Assembly: GCA_039679375.1 (NCBI GenBank) | Contig: JBDKVA010000050.1 | Span: forward strand, 1-22,529 | DNA length: 22,529 nt | Origin: JBDKVA01 sp039679375 | Lineage (GTDB): Bacteria > Bacillota > Clostridia > Acetivibrionales > DTU013 | Direction: 5' to 3' | In this document: piece after piece, positions 1 to 7,448 of the stretch | Layout: the number at the start of each line of letters is the position of its first letter | How positions within the stretch are numbered: position 1 is the first letter of the stretch | Program-made: the position numbers and the translations under genes | Notes under the pieces: model-generated | What the model saw: only the letters and a program-made list of their open reading frames with translations | The model's database searches: none | What the model was told of the DNA's origin: nothing

Positions 1-671
1 TTCCGGAAAGCCTTAAACACCGGGGTTTGTCTGCTTTTTTTAAAGCCGGCTTCACAAAAATGTTTCCTGCCGGCATTCGCTTTATGCATTGCCCAACGGG
101 TCATATTAGACCCTGTTTTGTAAAACCGGAAGATGAATCCAACCGTAATGCACGCCAATAAGTGGCAAATGTAAATGAAGATCCCCAGCCGGGGAGAACC
201 ATACATGCCCGTACCGACTGCGCCGATGATAAAAAGCGGGCCGGAGTTGTTCGTGAAGGCAAGAAGCCGTTCTGCTTCCACCTTGTCAAGTTCACCATTG
301 TTTTTCAGGTCGCAGGTTATTTTCGCTCCTACGGGATAGCCGGACAGGATGCCCATTACAAGAGCAAAGGAGCCGCATCCGGGCACATTGAACAAAGGCC
401 TCATGACAGGCTCCAGCAGTAAGCCGGATGCCCGTATGAAGCCTGATGAATTCATGATCTCTGCTGCTGCAAAGAAAGGGAAAAGGGAAGGCACTACAAC
501 GCCTGCCCAGAGCCTCATGCCGTCAAGCGCCGACTTTACAGCCGCATCGGACAGCAGTATCAGGCAGAGGATAAAAAGAAGGCATAACGCCGGAACCGAG
601 AGCAGTTTGATATAAATGACCTTTGAGGGCTGCACCAGAATAAATATTGCAGCTAATGCAACAAGCAGCAT
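1..671 (-). CDS. ylbJ: YlbJ-type sporulation membrane protein (partial, C-terminus beyond window)
   Basis: A reading frame on the minus strand runs open to the left edge, so the C-terminus is missing. It encodes a hydrophobic polytopic protein. Landmarks are WAGVVVPSLFPFF, LLEPVMRPLFNVPGCGSFA, GILSGYPVGAK, KVEAERLLAFTNNSGPLFI and GAVGTGMYGSP, which match the conserved Gate / nucleoside-recognition core of YlbJ. YlbJ is a mother-cell membrane protein required for spore formation in Bacillus. The first in-frame ATG is at 671, but it lacks a good ribosome binding site. An in-frame TGA lies just upstream, near 690. An ATG at 699 in a neighbouring frame has a weak purine-rich site before it, so the 5' end may carry a one-base frameshift or use another start. 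The family call is firm; the exact start is not. Confidence 0.85.
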   Translation of the reverse strand, partial: MLLVALAAIFILVQPSKVIYIKLLSVPALCLLFILCLILLSDAAVKSALDGMRLWAGVVVPSLFPFFAAAEIMNSSGFIRASGLLLEPVMRPLFNVPGCGSFALVMGILSGYPVGAKITCDLKNNGELDKVEAERLLAFTNNSGPLFIIGAVGTGMYGSPRLGIFIYICHLLACITVGFIFRFYKTGSNMTRWAMHKANAGRKHFCEAGFKKSRQTPVFKAFR

Positions 672-764
672 CGTAATGATAAAGGCTATTTGAGATCATC
701 TCTTTTTCCAGCGCTACACTAAAAAGTCTATTGTGAAACAGTGAAAATATACCTTAAGCATCGT

Positions 765-849
765 TAAAAAATAACTTCCGCTAATCTTTTTTATGGGGAA
801 CTACACTAACCGCTCCATTCCCTATAAAAGAAGCGGAAGTAATTTTTTA
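765..849 (-). terminator. Nested palindrome, probable ilvE terminator
   Basis: Outer arms ACTTCCGCT (774-782) and AGCGGAAGT (832-840) are perfect complements flanked by A-rich and T-rich tracts. The near-symmetry extends over about 32-36 bases per side, with a further arm TATGGGGAA / TTCCCTATA. It sits just past the ilvE stop. Read leftward, the last arm is followed by TTATTTTTTAA, as in an intrinsic terminator. The near-perfect symmetry also gives a T-tract in the other direction, so it could be bidirectional or a small palindromic element. Confidence 0.6.
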
Positions 850-857
850 GCCGAGCC

Positions 858-1928
858 TTAATTTACTTCAACCAGCCAATTAAACTCATCCTTCAGTTCA
901 CCGCTTTGTATACCGGTGATCGTCTCATATAGCCTTGCTGACAGGTCGCCTATTTTCCCTCCGGTAACTTCGATAATATGACCGTCCCAGTTTAGTTCGC
1001 CAATGGGTGAGATGACTGCAGCCGTTCCGGTTCCAAAGGCTTCCGCCAGATTCCCTGCGGCATGCGCATCATATAATTCACGTACAGGCAGCTTTCTTTC
1101 GGAAACCTTGACGCCCCAATGCTTTAAAATGCGAATCACTGAATCCCTGGTGATCCCCGGGAGAATACTCCCGTCGAGGGAAGGAGTTATGACTTCGTCA
1201 CCGATTTTGAAGAATACATTCATGGAGCCGACTTCTTCAATATATTTTCTTTCGACGCCATCCAGCCACAATACCTGCACATAACCTTTTTCGTGCGCTA
1301 TTTCCTGTGCTTTAAGGCTGGCGGCATAATTTGCCGGCGTTTTGGCAAAACCGGTTCCGCCTCTGACGGCGCGTACATATTCATTCTCGATCAGGATTTT
1401 AACAGGGTTGATCCCTGTAGGATAATACGCCCCGCTTGGTGAAAGAATGACGATAAATTTGTATGTGTTGGATGATCTTACTCCAAGATACGGGTCGGTG
1501 GAAATGATAAACGGGCGCACATACAGGGAGGTGCCGAATTCGGTCGGTATCCAGTCCCGGTCGATATGGACAAGCGTTTTTACAGCTTCTACTGCAAATT
1601 TCTCATCGATTGGAGGGATGGACATCCTTTGGTTTGAATTGTTTATTCTCTTCATATTCATATCCGGTCGGAAGAGATAAACCTTTCCGTTTTTGGATTT
1701 GTAGGCTTTCAGGCCTTCAAAGATCGCCTGCCCGTAATGGAATACCATCGTGGACGGATCCAGCTGCAATGGCCCGTAAGGTACTATTCTGGGGTCATGC
1801 CAGCCTTTTTCCATGTTATAATCCATAATGAACATATGATCGGTGAAATACTGACCAAATCCGAGCTTTGACTGGTCCGGCTTTTGCTTCGGGTTTTGTG
1901 TTTTTTGGATACTGATTTTCTGAGACAT
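858..1928 (-). CDS. ilvE: Branched-chain amino acid aminotransferase (class IV)
   Basis: Transfers the amino group between Leu, Ile or Val and 2-oxoglutarate, using PLP in the cytosol. The 356-residue length and sequence fit the long (eukaryote-like) BCAT subgroup. VFHYGQAIFEGLKAYK (about 62-77), RPDMNMKRINNSNQRM (about 87-102) and the LYVRPF segment are typical fold-IV signatures. Lys196 in GTGFAKTPANYAAS is the expected Schiff-base lysine. Later EEVGSMNVFF and GITRDSVI are also characteristic. The start has a strong AGGAGG about 10 bases upstream. It is monocistronic here, diverges from the yqeG-like gene and ends in a hairpin. A dyad at 1963-1990 could be an operator. Confidence 0.95.
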   Translation of the reverse strand: MSQKISIQKTQNPKQKPDQSKLGFGQYFTDHMFIMDYNMEKGWHDPRIVPYGPLQLDPSTMVFHYGQAIFEGLKAYKSKNGKVYLFRPDMNMKRINNSNQRMSIPPIDEKFAVEAVKTLVHIDRDWIPTEFGTSLYVRPFIISTDPYLGVRSSNTYKFIVILSPSGAYYPTGINPVKILIENEYVRAVRGGTGFAKTPANYAASLKAQEIAHEKGYVQVLWLDGVERKYIEEVGSMNVFFKIGDEVITPSLDGSILPGITRDSVIRILKHWGVKVSERKLPVRELYDAHAAGNLAEAFGTGTAAVISPIGELNWDGHIIEVTGGKIGDLSARLYETITGIQSGELKDEFNWLVEVN

Positions 1929-1962
1929 GAAATAATAACCTCCTCACTTTTTCGCTATATTA

Positions 1963-1990
1963 ATTGAATGAAATTAATTTGTCATTCAAT
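1963..1990. promoter_or_regulatory. Dyad ATTGAATGA-N10-TCATTCAAT upstream of ilvE
   Basis: A perfect 9-base inverted repeat (1963-1971 and 1982-1990) with a 10-base AT-rich spacer lies 35-62 bases upstream of the ilvE start codon. Position and symmetry suit a repressor or activator site. No specific regulator is recognisable, and it does not match the CodY consensus. A clear sigma-A promoter was not identified around it. Confidence 0.4.
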
Positions 1991-2184
1991 ATATAAAAGT
2001 GAAATAATGTTTTTTTCTATTATGCAACTATTTTAACAAAAAATCCAGCATTTATTTTGACATGTCTTATTGATAAATTTAATGAATGCTACTTTTAAAC
2101 TGGCACAATTTATTTAATTTTGCTATGATTATTAGAGCCATAGATATGGAAATAATAAGGACAACAGAATTTGTGGAGGTATGG

Positions 2185-2685
2185 ATGATTGAGAAATTTT
2201 ACCCCTCTTATGCTGTAGACAGCATTACCGATATTACTGCAGAGATTTTGGATGCAAACGGCATAAAAGGTCTTATACTGGATATCGACAATACACTGGT
2301 GCCAAATCATGTAGCGGATGCGGACGATAGAGCTGTCAACTGGATCGAAGGTATAAAGGCCGGAGGATTTAAGGTATGTATCGTATCCAATGCGTCAAGA
2401 AAAAGAGTGGTGCAATTCAACGACAGATTGAAGCTTTATGCTGTCCACAGGGCGCTCAAGCCAGGTTCACGGGCATTTAACAAGGCCGGCCGCATGATGG
2501 ATTTCAAAAATAAAAATATCGCCGTGATCGGAGATCAAATCTTTACAGATATTTTCGGAGGGAACCGGATAGGCATGTTTACCATACTGGTTAAGCCGAT
2601 CGACCTGCGTGAGGGCAGGATTGTCAGGTTTAAACGCATTCTTGAAAAAAAGATATTGAAAAAATATGCGAAAAGACAGAAATAA
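2185..2685 (+). CDS. yqeG: YqeG-family HAD-superfamily (IIIA) phosphatase
   Basis: A 166-residue protein of the HAD fold. The nucleophile motif LILDIDNTLV places Asp33 and Asp35 as catalytic residues. CIVSNAS matches motif II, and IAVIGDQIFTDIFGGNRIG contains motif IV. The N-terminal FYPSYAVDSITDI is typical of YqeG, a conserved Firmicutes phosphatase of unsettled physiological substrate. I chose ATG 2185 because GGAGGT lies just upstream and homologues begin here; an in-frame ATG at 2086 would add a non-conserved leader. A perfect -35-like TTGACA at 2057-2062 lies upstream, but its -10 partner is poor. Confidence 0.88.
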   Translation: MIEKFYPSYAVDSITDITAEILDANGIKGLILDIDNTLVPNHVADADDRAVNWIEGIKAGGFKVCIVSNASRKRVVQFNDRLKLYAVHRALKPGSRAFNKAGRMMDFKNKNIAVIGDQIFTDIFGGNRIGMFTILVKPIDLREGRIVRFKRILEKKILKKYAKRQK

Positions 2686-2783
2686 TAAAATATTTGAGTG
2701 ATGGATTGTTATATTAGAGGATTTTATATATTATTTGGAGAACTAATGTAAATTAAATATTAAATATAGAATACAGGTGGGGT

Positions 2784-3572
2784 ATGGCTTTTGTATATGC
2801 ATCCGTTTTTATTTTTGGACTTGTAATGGGCTCATTTGTTAATGTGCTGATTTACCGCATACCGTTGGGCAGATCCATTGTAACACCGCCGTCATCCTGT
2901 ACAGGCTGCGGTAAAAGACTTACGGCGGTTGATCTTGTACCAGTTTTCAGCTTTGTTTTCCTGAAAGGCCGATGCAGGCATTGCGGTGCTTCCATTTCAA
3001 TCCGATATCCGCTTGTTGAGTTGCTCACGGCTGTCATTTATATTGTCTTATTCAATAAATTTGGTTTATCCATACCTTTTGCCGCATATGCCTTTCTAAT
3101 GATCATTCTGATTGCCGTATTCTTCATTGACATCGACCACAGGATCATACCGGATGAGCTGGTGATAGCAGGTATCACAGGCGGCAGTCTGCTGTTTGTT
3201 TACAATATATTCCTCCCTTTGACAGAAGTTTTCGGAAACGGCAAGTGGTGGACGCCGGCAGCAGGTTTCTTTTCAGGGTCAGGTCTGCTGCTGCTGGTAG
3301 CCGTACTTGGATCATTGCTGTACCGGACGGATGATGCGATGGGGATGGGGGATGTCAAGCTGATGGCTCCGATCGGGCTGTTCCTTGGCTGGAAGCTTTG
3401 CCTTACTGCGCTTTTCATATCAGTACTACTGGCAGGTGTTTCAAGCATGGTACTGATTTTGCTGCGCAAAAAAAACAGGAAGGATACGATACCATTCGGG
3501 CCTTTTATCGTAGCAGGGACATTTATAACAATCATGTGGGGATGGGGCATATTATCCTGGATGCAGGGATAA
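2784..3572 (+). CDS. Prepilin peptidase / N-methyltransferase (A24 family)
   Basis: An integral membrane aspartyl protease that cleaves the leader of type IV pilin-like proteins and methylates the new N-terminus. It begins with the MGSFVNVLIYRIP signature. Two cysteine pairs follow (Cys39/Cys42 and Cys64/Cys67) in a cytoplasmic zinc-binding loop, then several membrane segments. Catalytic aspartates lie in FIDIDHRIIPDE (Asp116/118) and GMGDVKLMAPIG (Asp190). At 262 residues it is full length for PilD/ComC-type enzymes. GGTGGGG immediately precedes the ATG. Its pilin substrates are not in this window. The next gene encodes a ComFB-domain protein, but it has its own promoter. Confidence 0.93.
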   Translation: MAFVYASVFIFGLVMGSFVNVLIYRIPLGRSIVTPPSSCTGCGKRLTAVDLVPVFSFVFLKGRCRHCGASISIRYPLVELLTAVIYIVLFNKFGLSIPFAAYAFLMIILIAVFFIDIDHRIIPDELVIAGITGGSLLFVYNIFLPLTEVFGNGKWWTPAAGFFSGSGLLLLVAVLGSLLYRTDDAMGMGDVKLMAPIGLFLGWKLCLTALFISVLLAGVSSMVLILLRKKNRKDTIPFGPFIVAGTFITIMWGWGILSWMQG

Positions 3573-3579
3573 TGAGCTT

Positions 3580-3608
3580 TTTACAGTGCAATCATAATAT
3601 TGTATAAA
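3580..3608 (+). promoter_or_regulatory. Candidate sigma-A promoter for the ComFB-domain / peptidase genes
   Basis: TTTACA (3580-3585) and TATAAA (3603-3608) are separated by 17 bases, each matching 5 of 6 consensus positions. They sit about 50-75 bases before the ComFB-type gene, just after the prepilin peptidase stop. Confidence 0.55.
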
Positions 3609-3655
3609 ATATGTTAAAATATAAATGATGATATGGGTCAAAGGGGGAAAATGAT

Positions 3656-3925
3656 ATGCCACAGATCAAAAATTATATGGAAGAAATCGTATTTAACCAG
3701 ATGAAGGAGGTATTGACGGATATCAACATGTGCACCTGCGAAAAATGCCTTATGGATATTGCAGCAATTGCACTGAATGATTTACCTCCAAAGTACATCG
3801 TTACAGAAAAGGGCGAACTTTACTCGAAGATCAATACACTTGGCCAGCAGTTTGAGGTAAATGTCGTAGCGGCGATTACGAAAGCCGCTGTTCTTGTAAA
3901 GAGAAGGCCAAGGCATGAAGAATAA
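3656..3925 (+). CDS. ComFB-domain protein (late competence development family)
   Basis: An 89-residue protein. The N-terminal NYMEEIVFNQMKEVL, the CTCEKCLMDIAAIALNDLPPKY core with three cysteines (CxCxxC), and the VAAITKAAVLVKRRPRHE tail match the ComFB family. Related cyanobacterial ComFB proteins bind cyclic dinucleotides; whether this one does is unknown. A strong GGGGG site precedes the ATG. It is followed after 28 bases by the M24 peptidase gene, so the two are probably cotranscribed. Confidence 0.82.
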   Translation: MPQIKNYMEEIVFNQMKEVLTDINMCTCEKCLMDIAAIALNDLPPKYIVTEKGELYSKINTLGQQFEVNVVAAITKAAVLVKRRPRHEE

Positions 3926-3953
3926 CACACGATAAATACAAGGAGAACATCAT

Positions 3954-5033
3954 ATGGCGGATATTTATATAAAAAGGCTGCAGAACCTTCGCAATAAAAT
4001 GAAATCGATCAATACGGAAGCCGTCCTGATCACTAAACGGGAGAACTACATGTACATGTCGGGCTTTACCGGAACCTCTGCCGTTTTATTTATAACAGAA
4101 TCAAAAGCTGTGCTGCTGACCGATTTCCGGTATGTAGAGCAGGCGGCGGTACAGGCGCCGGAATATGAAGTTATTCAATTTATGGGTAGCTTTGCAGGTG
4201 AATTGAACAGTCTGATAGAAAAGGAAGGAATTAAAAAGCTTTCATTTGAAGACAATCATCTGACATTTGCCGAGTATGGCGAATATCGTGAAAAAATCAA
4301 AGTCAGTGAATTTGAACCGCTCGGCAAGGTAGTTGAGGAATTGAGGAGAGTAAAGGACGAATCCGAGATCGCGCGGATAAAAAAGGCTGTCCGCATAGCC
4401 GATGATGTTTTCACTCATATTCTGGACTTTATAAAGCCTGGGGTGGCAGAAGTGGAGCTGGCGGCAGAGATGGAATATTTCATGAAGCGCCAGGGAGCAG
4501 TGGGTCCCTCCTTTGAAACGATCGTAGCTTCCGGAAAGAGGGCATCGATGCCACATGGTGTTGCATCCGAAAAAAAGCTTGAAACAGGCGATGTTATCAC
4601 GATGGATTATGGAGCCTTGTACAATGGTTATTGCTCTGATATTACAAGAACTGTTTTTCTTGGCAAGCCCGATGAAGAACTGGAACGGATATATAAAATA
4701 GTCCTTGACGCCCAATTGAAAGGGATTGCAGCAGTCAGGCGGGATTTAACAGGAAAAGAAGTGGATTCCGTTGCCAGGACGGCGATTACAGACGCCGGAT
4801 TCGGAGATCATTTCGGGCATGGACTGGGGCATGGGGTCGGACTGGAGATACACGAAGAGCCAACTGTTTCTGTAAGAGGGAATATTGCACTGAAGGATGG
4901 CATGGTGGTAACGGTGGAACCGGGTATTTATGTTTCCGGGCTTGGCGGCGTCCGGATTGAAGATATGGTCGTAGTGAATGGCGAATCGCCTGATATACTT
5001 ACGACAGCGCCAAAGGAAATGATCATAATATAG
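3954..5033 (+). CDS. Xaa-Pro aminopeptidase-like M24 metallopeptidase
   Basis: A cytosolic pita-bread-fold peptidase, 359 residues, likely releasing N-terminal residues before proline. The N-terminal creatinase-like domain contains SGFTGTSAVLFIT and LLTDFRY. All five metal ligands of the catalytic domain are visible: Asp218 (VITMDYG), Asp229 (CSDITRT), His293 (GHGLGHGVG), Glu322 (VTVEPGIY) and Glu336 (VRIEDM). The catalytic His is in MPHG (His201). AAGGAG lies nine bases before the ATG. Its position directly before efp is the usual arrangement in Firmicutes (YqhT-type). It is a useful contrast with the ligand-less paralogue at 16298. Confidence 0.93.
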   Translation: MADIYIKRLQNLRNKMKSINTEAVLITKRENYMYMSGFTGTSAVLFITESKAVLLTDFRYVEQAAVQAPEYEVIQFMGSFAGELNSLIEKEGIKKLSFEDNHLTFAEYGEYREKIKVSEFEPLGKVVEELRRVKDESEIARIKKAVRIADDVFTHILDFIKPGVAEVELAAEMEYFMKRQGAVGPSFETIVASGKRASMPHGVASEKKLETGDVITMDYGALYNGYCSDITRTVFLGKPDEELERIYKIVLDAQLKGIAAVRRDLTGKEVDSVARTAITDAGFGDHFGHGLGHGVGLEIHEEPTVSVRGNIALKDGMVVTVEPGIYVSGLGGVRIEDMVVVNGESPDILTTAPKEMIII

Positions 5034-5177
5034 TATTATACGGCCTCATATGATTTATATAAGTTGCAAAAATGATTCATTATATCCAGCACGAGAAATT
5101 GAAAGTTTTTCTTGAAAAACATGAAGTTTTATTTTAATATTATCTATATTGAATGAACCAATTTTCTTAACGAATGG

Positions 5178-5215
5178 CTTTGCAAACAGCAATGATTTCT
5201 ATGATGCTTGCAAAG
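5178..5215. repeat. 38-base imperfect palindrome in the efp upstream region
   Basis: The intergenic stretch 5034-5324 holds no gene. It contains a palindrome with perfect outer arms CTTTGCAA (5178-5185) and TTGCAAAG (5208-5215) and partly complementary inner sequence. No T-tract follows, so a simple intrinsic terminator is unlikely in the plus direction; a protein-binding site or RNA structure is possible. A second small dyad, GTTTTTC-TT-GAAAAAC, lies at 5105-5120. Confidence 0.5.
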
Positions 5216-5261
5216 TCAGGCACCTGGAAAATTTCGTTCAATAAAAATAGTGGCTGAAATA

Positions 5262-5270
5262 TGATATAAT
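5262..5270 (+). promoter_or_regulatory. Extended -10 promoter element for efp
   Basis: TGATATAAT is a perfect extended -10 (TGnTATAAT) about 55 bases upstream of the efp start codon. No convincing -35 is found at 16-18 bases, which is typical of extended -10 promoters. Confidence 0.6.
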
Positions 5271-5324
5271 TGTTAATTATTTTGGCAGATATATACTGTA
5301 TGTTAATAAGCGGAGGGATTTTTA

Positions 5325-5882
5325 ATGATAACAGCGGGAGAATTTAGAAATGGCGCGACATTCGAGCTTGACGGTCAGATCTTTCAGGTAGTGGAATTTC
5401 AGCATGTAAAACCGGGAAAGGGTGCTGCATTTGTCAGGACAAAGATGAGAAACATCATTACCGGCGCAACGGTTGAAAGAACGTTCAATCCTTCGGACAA
5501 AATGCCGAAGGCACACATTGAAAGGAAGGATATGCAGTATCTTTATAACGATGGAGATCTGTACTATTTTATGGATACGGAGTCTTTCGAGCAAATGCCC
5601 ATAAGCAAGGAGACGATTGGTGATACCTTCAAATTTGTGAAGGAGAACATGATTGTGAAGATCCTGTCACATAAGGGAAACGTATTCGGTATAGAACCTC
5701 CTACATTTGTCGAGTTGGAGATCACAGAGACAGAACCGGGCTTCAAAGGCGATACGGCAACAGGTGCGACCAAGCCTGCCACTCTTGAAACAGGTGCAAT
5801 TGTCAAAGTGCCGCTTTTCGTCAATCAGGGTGACATGATCCGTATCGATACCAGGACTGGTGAATATCTGGAACGTGCATAG
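5325..5882 (+). CDS. efp: Translation elongation factor P
   Basis: Binds between the P and E sites of the ribosome and relieves stalling at polyproline stretches. At 185 residues it has the standard three-domain length. The N-terminal KOW-like domain includes GEFRNGATFELDGQIFQV. The tip loop VKPGKGAAFVR has Lys32, the residue modified in Bacillus EF-P. The C-terminal OB domains contain LYYFMDTESFEQ and end in the signature GDMIRIDTRTGEYLERA. GGAGGG lies eight bases before the ATG. The neighbours (Xaa-Pro peptidase upstream, CD1247-type gene downstream) are the conserved clostridial order. Confidence 0.98.
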   Translation: MITAGEFRNGATFELDGQIFQVVEFQHVKPGKGAAFVRTKMRNIITGATVERTFNPSDKMPKAHIERKDMQYLYNDGDLYYFMDTESFEQMPISKETIGDTFKFVKENMIVKILSHKGNVFGIEPPTFVELEITETEPGFKGDTATGATKPATLETGAIVKVPLFVNQGDMIRIDTRTGEYLERA

Positions 5883-6009
5883 GCAACTGAACTGTACGAT
5901 TATAGGAAGTCTTTCGGGACAAGCATTATGAGGCGGATAAAATAAATCGGCAGAGGGAATATTACCAAGAGCGTATTTTGCTGTTGAAGCAAAGAGATGG
6001 AGGGTTTGT

Positions 6010-6504
6010 ATGAATTATTTAAAAGAAAGAGTTGCCTATCTGAAGGGCCTTGCGGAAGGAATGCAAATTAGTGATGCTACAAACGAGGGAAAACTTCTCA
6101 AGGCTATTATAGACGTGCTTGATGATGTAGCACTTTCAGTAGATGACGTCGAAGAAGTGCAGGAAGAATTCAGCGAGCAACTCGATGAAATGGATGAGGA
6201 TCTTGCCGATATCGAAAGTCTCATATATGGTGACGAGTGTGAATGTGACGAGTGTGAAGAGGATGTGGACGAGGACGAAGAGGAAGACGATGAAGATGAA
6301 GATGAAGATGACGGGGATGAAGAGGACGAAGATGATTCTGTTTCAGAATTTGAATGTCCTCATTGCGGCGAAACCATCGTTCTTGAAGACGCTTTTATGA
6401 AAAAGGATTCCATACTCTGCCCACATTGCCATAATGAAATCGAAATCGAATGGTCCTGCGATTGTGAAGAGTGTGCAGATAGTGAGGAAGACTCGGACAA
6501 GTGA
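6010..6504 (+). CDS. CD1247-type acidic protein with zinc-ribbon cysteines
   Basis: A 164-residue protein of a clostridial family found next to efp and spoIIIA and known as CD1247 N-terminal domain proteins; its function is not established. Residues 1-70 are helical (LKERVAYLKGLAEGM is the family signature), followed by an Asp/Glu tract around residues 75-115 with two early cysteine pairs. A C-terminal zinc-ribbon has ECPHCGETI, CPHCHNEIEIEW and a terminal CDCEEC. A clean GGAGGG precedes the start. The acidic tract and cysteines suggest binding of a basic partner and of zinc, but no activity can be assigned. Confidence 0.85.
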   Translation: MNYLKERVAYLKGLAEGMQISDATNEGKLLKAIIDVLDDVALSVDDVEEVQEEFSEQLDEMDEDLADIESLIYGDECECDECEEDVDEDEEEDDEDEDEDDGDEEDEDDSVSEFECPHCGETIVLEDAFMKKDSILCPHCHNEIEIEWSCDCEECADSEEDSDK

Positions 6505-6560
6505 AATAAAGCCTTAATGACCGAAGCTCTAACAAAAGTTATAAGTGGATTTTTGATGAG

Positions 6561-6594
6561 GCGGGTTCTTGGCAACGGGTAACCCGCTTTTTTT
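6561..6594 (+). terminator. Intrinsic terminator after the CD1247-type gene
   Basis: GCGGGTT (6561-6567) pairs with AACCCGC (6581-6587) and is followed by seven T residues. It separates the efp-CD1247 transcript from the signal peptidase gene. Confidence 0.85.
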
Positions 6595-6599
6595 GAAGT

Positions 6600-6655
6600 G
6601 TGAGGTGTGATGTGTGAACTTCCAACCTCTCACTTCTGACTTCTATCTTCTAGTA
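6600..6655. repeat. Low-complexity CTCACTTC-type repeat tract, copy 1
   Basis: After the terminator, a tract of degenerate gaggtgtga and cctctcacttctgacttct units runs up to the signal peptidase ribosome binding site. The 12-mer CCTCTCACTTCT (6626-6637) recurs inverted at 21254-21265 between spoIIIAE and spoIIIAF, inside a similar tract. Confidence 0.6.
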
Positions 6656-6667
6656 TGGGGTGTTGAC

Positions 6668-7273
6668 ATGTTAGCAGGAAAAACGATATTGAGGGAAATA
6701 TGGGAATGGATAGTCGTGTTTGTATCAGCTTTTGTCCTTGTAATGATATTAAATACCACCGTCTTTGCTACAACACAGGTGCGGCAGACATCCATGCAGG
6801 ATACCCTTCTTGAGGGACAGCATTTGTTTGTTGAAAAACTGAGCTTTTTGTTCGGTGAACCTTCCAGAGGCGATATCATTGTTTTTATAGAAAATCAATA
6901 TCCTGCGGGTTATTTTGACAGGATAAAAATATTTCTCAAGGATGTATCCGAGATATTTAAACCCATTGAGAGCAAGACGAACATCCGCCTTGTCAAAAGG
7001 GTAATTGGCGTTCCCGGAGACAAAATCGATATCCGTGACGGAAAGGTTTACTTAAACGATAAAATATTAGATGAGCCCTATGTAAAGGGGGAGACCTTCC
7101 AACGGGAAGTATCGTTTCCTTTAACTGTACCGCAAGGCAAATATGTTGTTCTTGGAGATAACAGGGAAGTCAGCAAGGACAGCAGGACATTCGGTTTTAT
7201 TGAGCGAAGCCAGATTGAGGGGAAAGCGGTATTCAGATTCTGGCCGTCGGACAGGATCGGCAAACTGAAGTAA
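6668..7273 (+). CDS. lepB: Signal peptidase I
   Basis: A membrane-anchored serine protease that removes signal peptides from secreted proteins. It is 201 residues with one N-terminal membrane segment (about 11-35). Ser42 (QTSMQDTL) and Lys110 (LVKRVIGVPGD) form the catalytic dyad. The later boxes LGDNREVSKDSRTFG and FRFWPSDRIG are conserved. ATG 6668 is chosen because GGGGTG is correctly placed before it; an in-frame start at 6614 would translate the low-complexity repeat tract. It follows a terminator, so it has its own transcript. It is the last housekeeping gene before the accessory island. Confidence 0.94.
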   Translation: MLAGKTILREIWEWIVVFVSAFVLVMILNTTVFATTQVRQTSMQDTLLEGQHLFVEKLSFLFGEPSRGDIIVFIENQYPAGYFDRIKIFLKDVSEIFKPIESKTNIRLVKRVIGVPGDKIDIRDGKVYLNDKILDEPYVKGETFQREVSFPLTVPQGKYVVLGDNREVSKDSRTFGFIERSQIEGKAVFRFWPSDRIGKLK

Positions 7274-7350
7274 AATGTTTATAACCGTAGTTGAAAAATT
7301 TTTCATTGCCGCTGTTGCTATAATTTTTTACTGTTCCTAATTTTACGGTG

Positions 7351-7379
7351 TTGACTTTAAGTTTACTACGCTCTATAAT
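7351..7379 (+). promoter_or_regulatory. Strong sigma-A promoter for the IclR-type regulator
   Basis: TTGACT (7351-7356), a 17-base spacer and a perfect TATAAT (7374-7379) lie about 70 bases before the regulator's start codon. This is the best promoter in the window and marks the left end of the accessory island. Confidence 0.8.
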
Positions 7380-7448
7380 GAATTTGTTGATAAAAATCCA
7401 CGATAAAAATTAGCAAGATAATGATTTTAGATTAAGGGGACGTCAATA

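Noticed and set aside
162..615. Two small plus-strand open frames near the left edge
   Set aside because: They are antisense to the clear YlbJ reading frame on the minus strand, which runs off the window edge.
1929..2085. T-box or other leader riboswitch for ilvE
   Set aside because: The upstream space is short and AT-rich, and no T-box sequence, specifier stem or terminator/antiterminator was seen.
5105..5120. GTTTTTC-TT-GAAAAAC as a CodY box
   Set aside because: CodY boxes (AATTTTCWGAAAATT) have a one-base centre; this dyad has a two-base centre and different flanks.
7292..7305. TGAAAAATTTTTCA palindrome after lepB
   Set aside because: A 14-base AT-only-core palindrome with weak pairing; expected by chance in AT-rich intergenic DNA and not tied to a known regulator.
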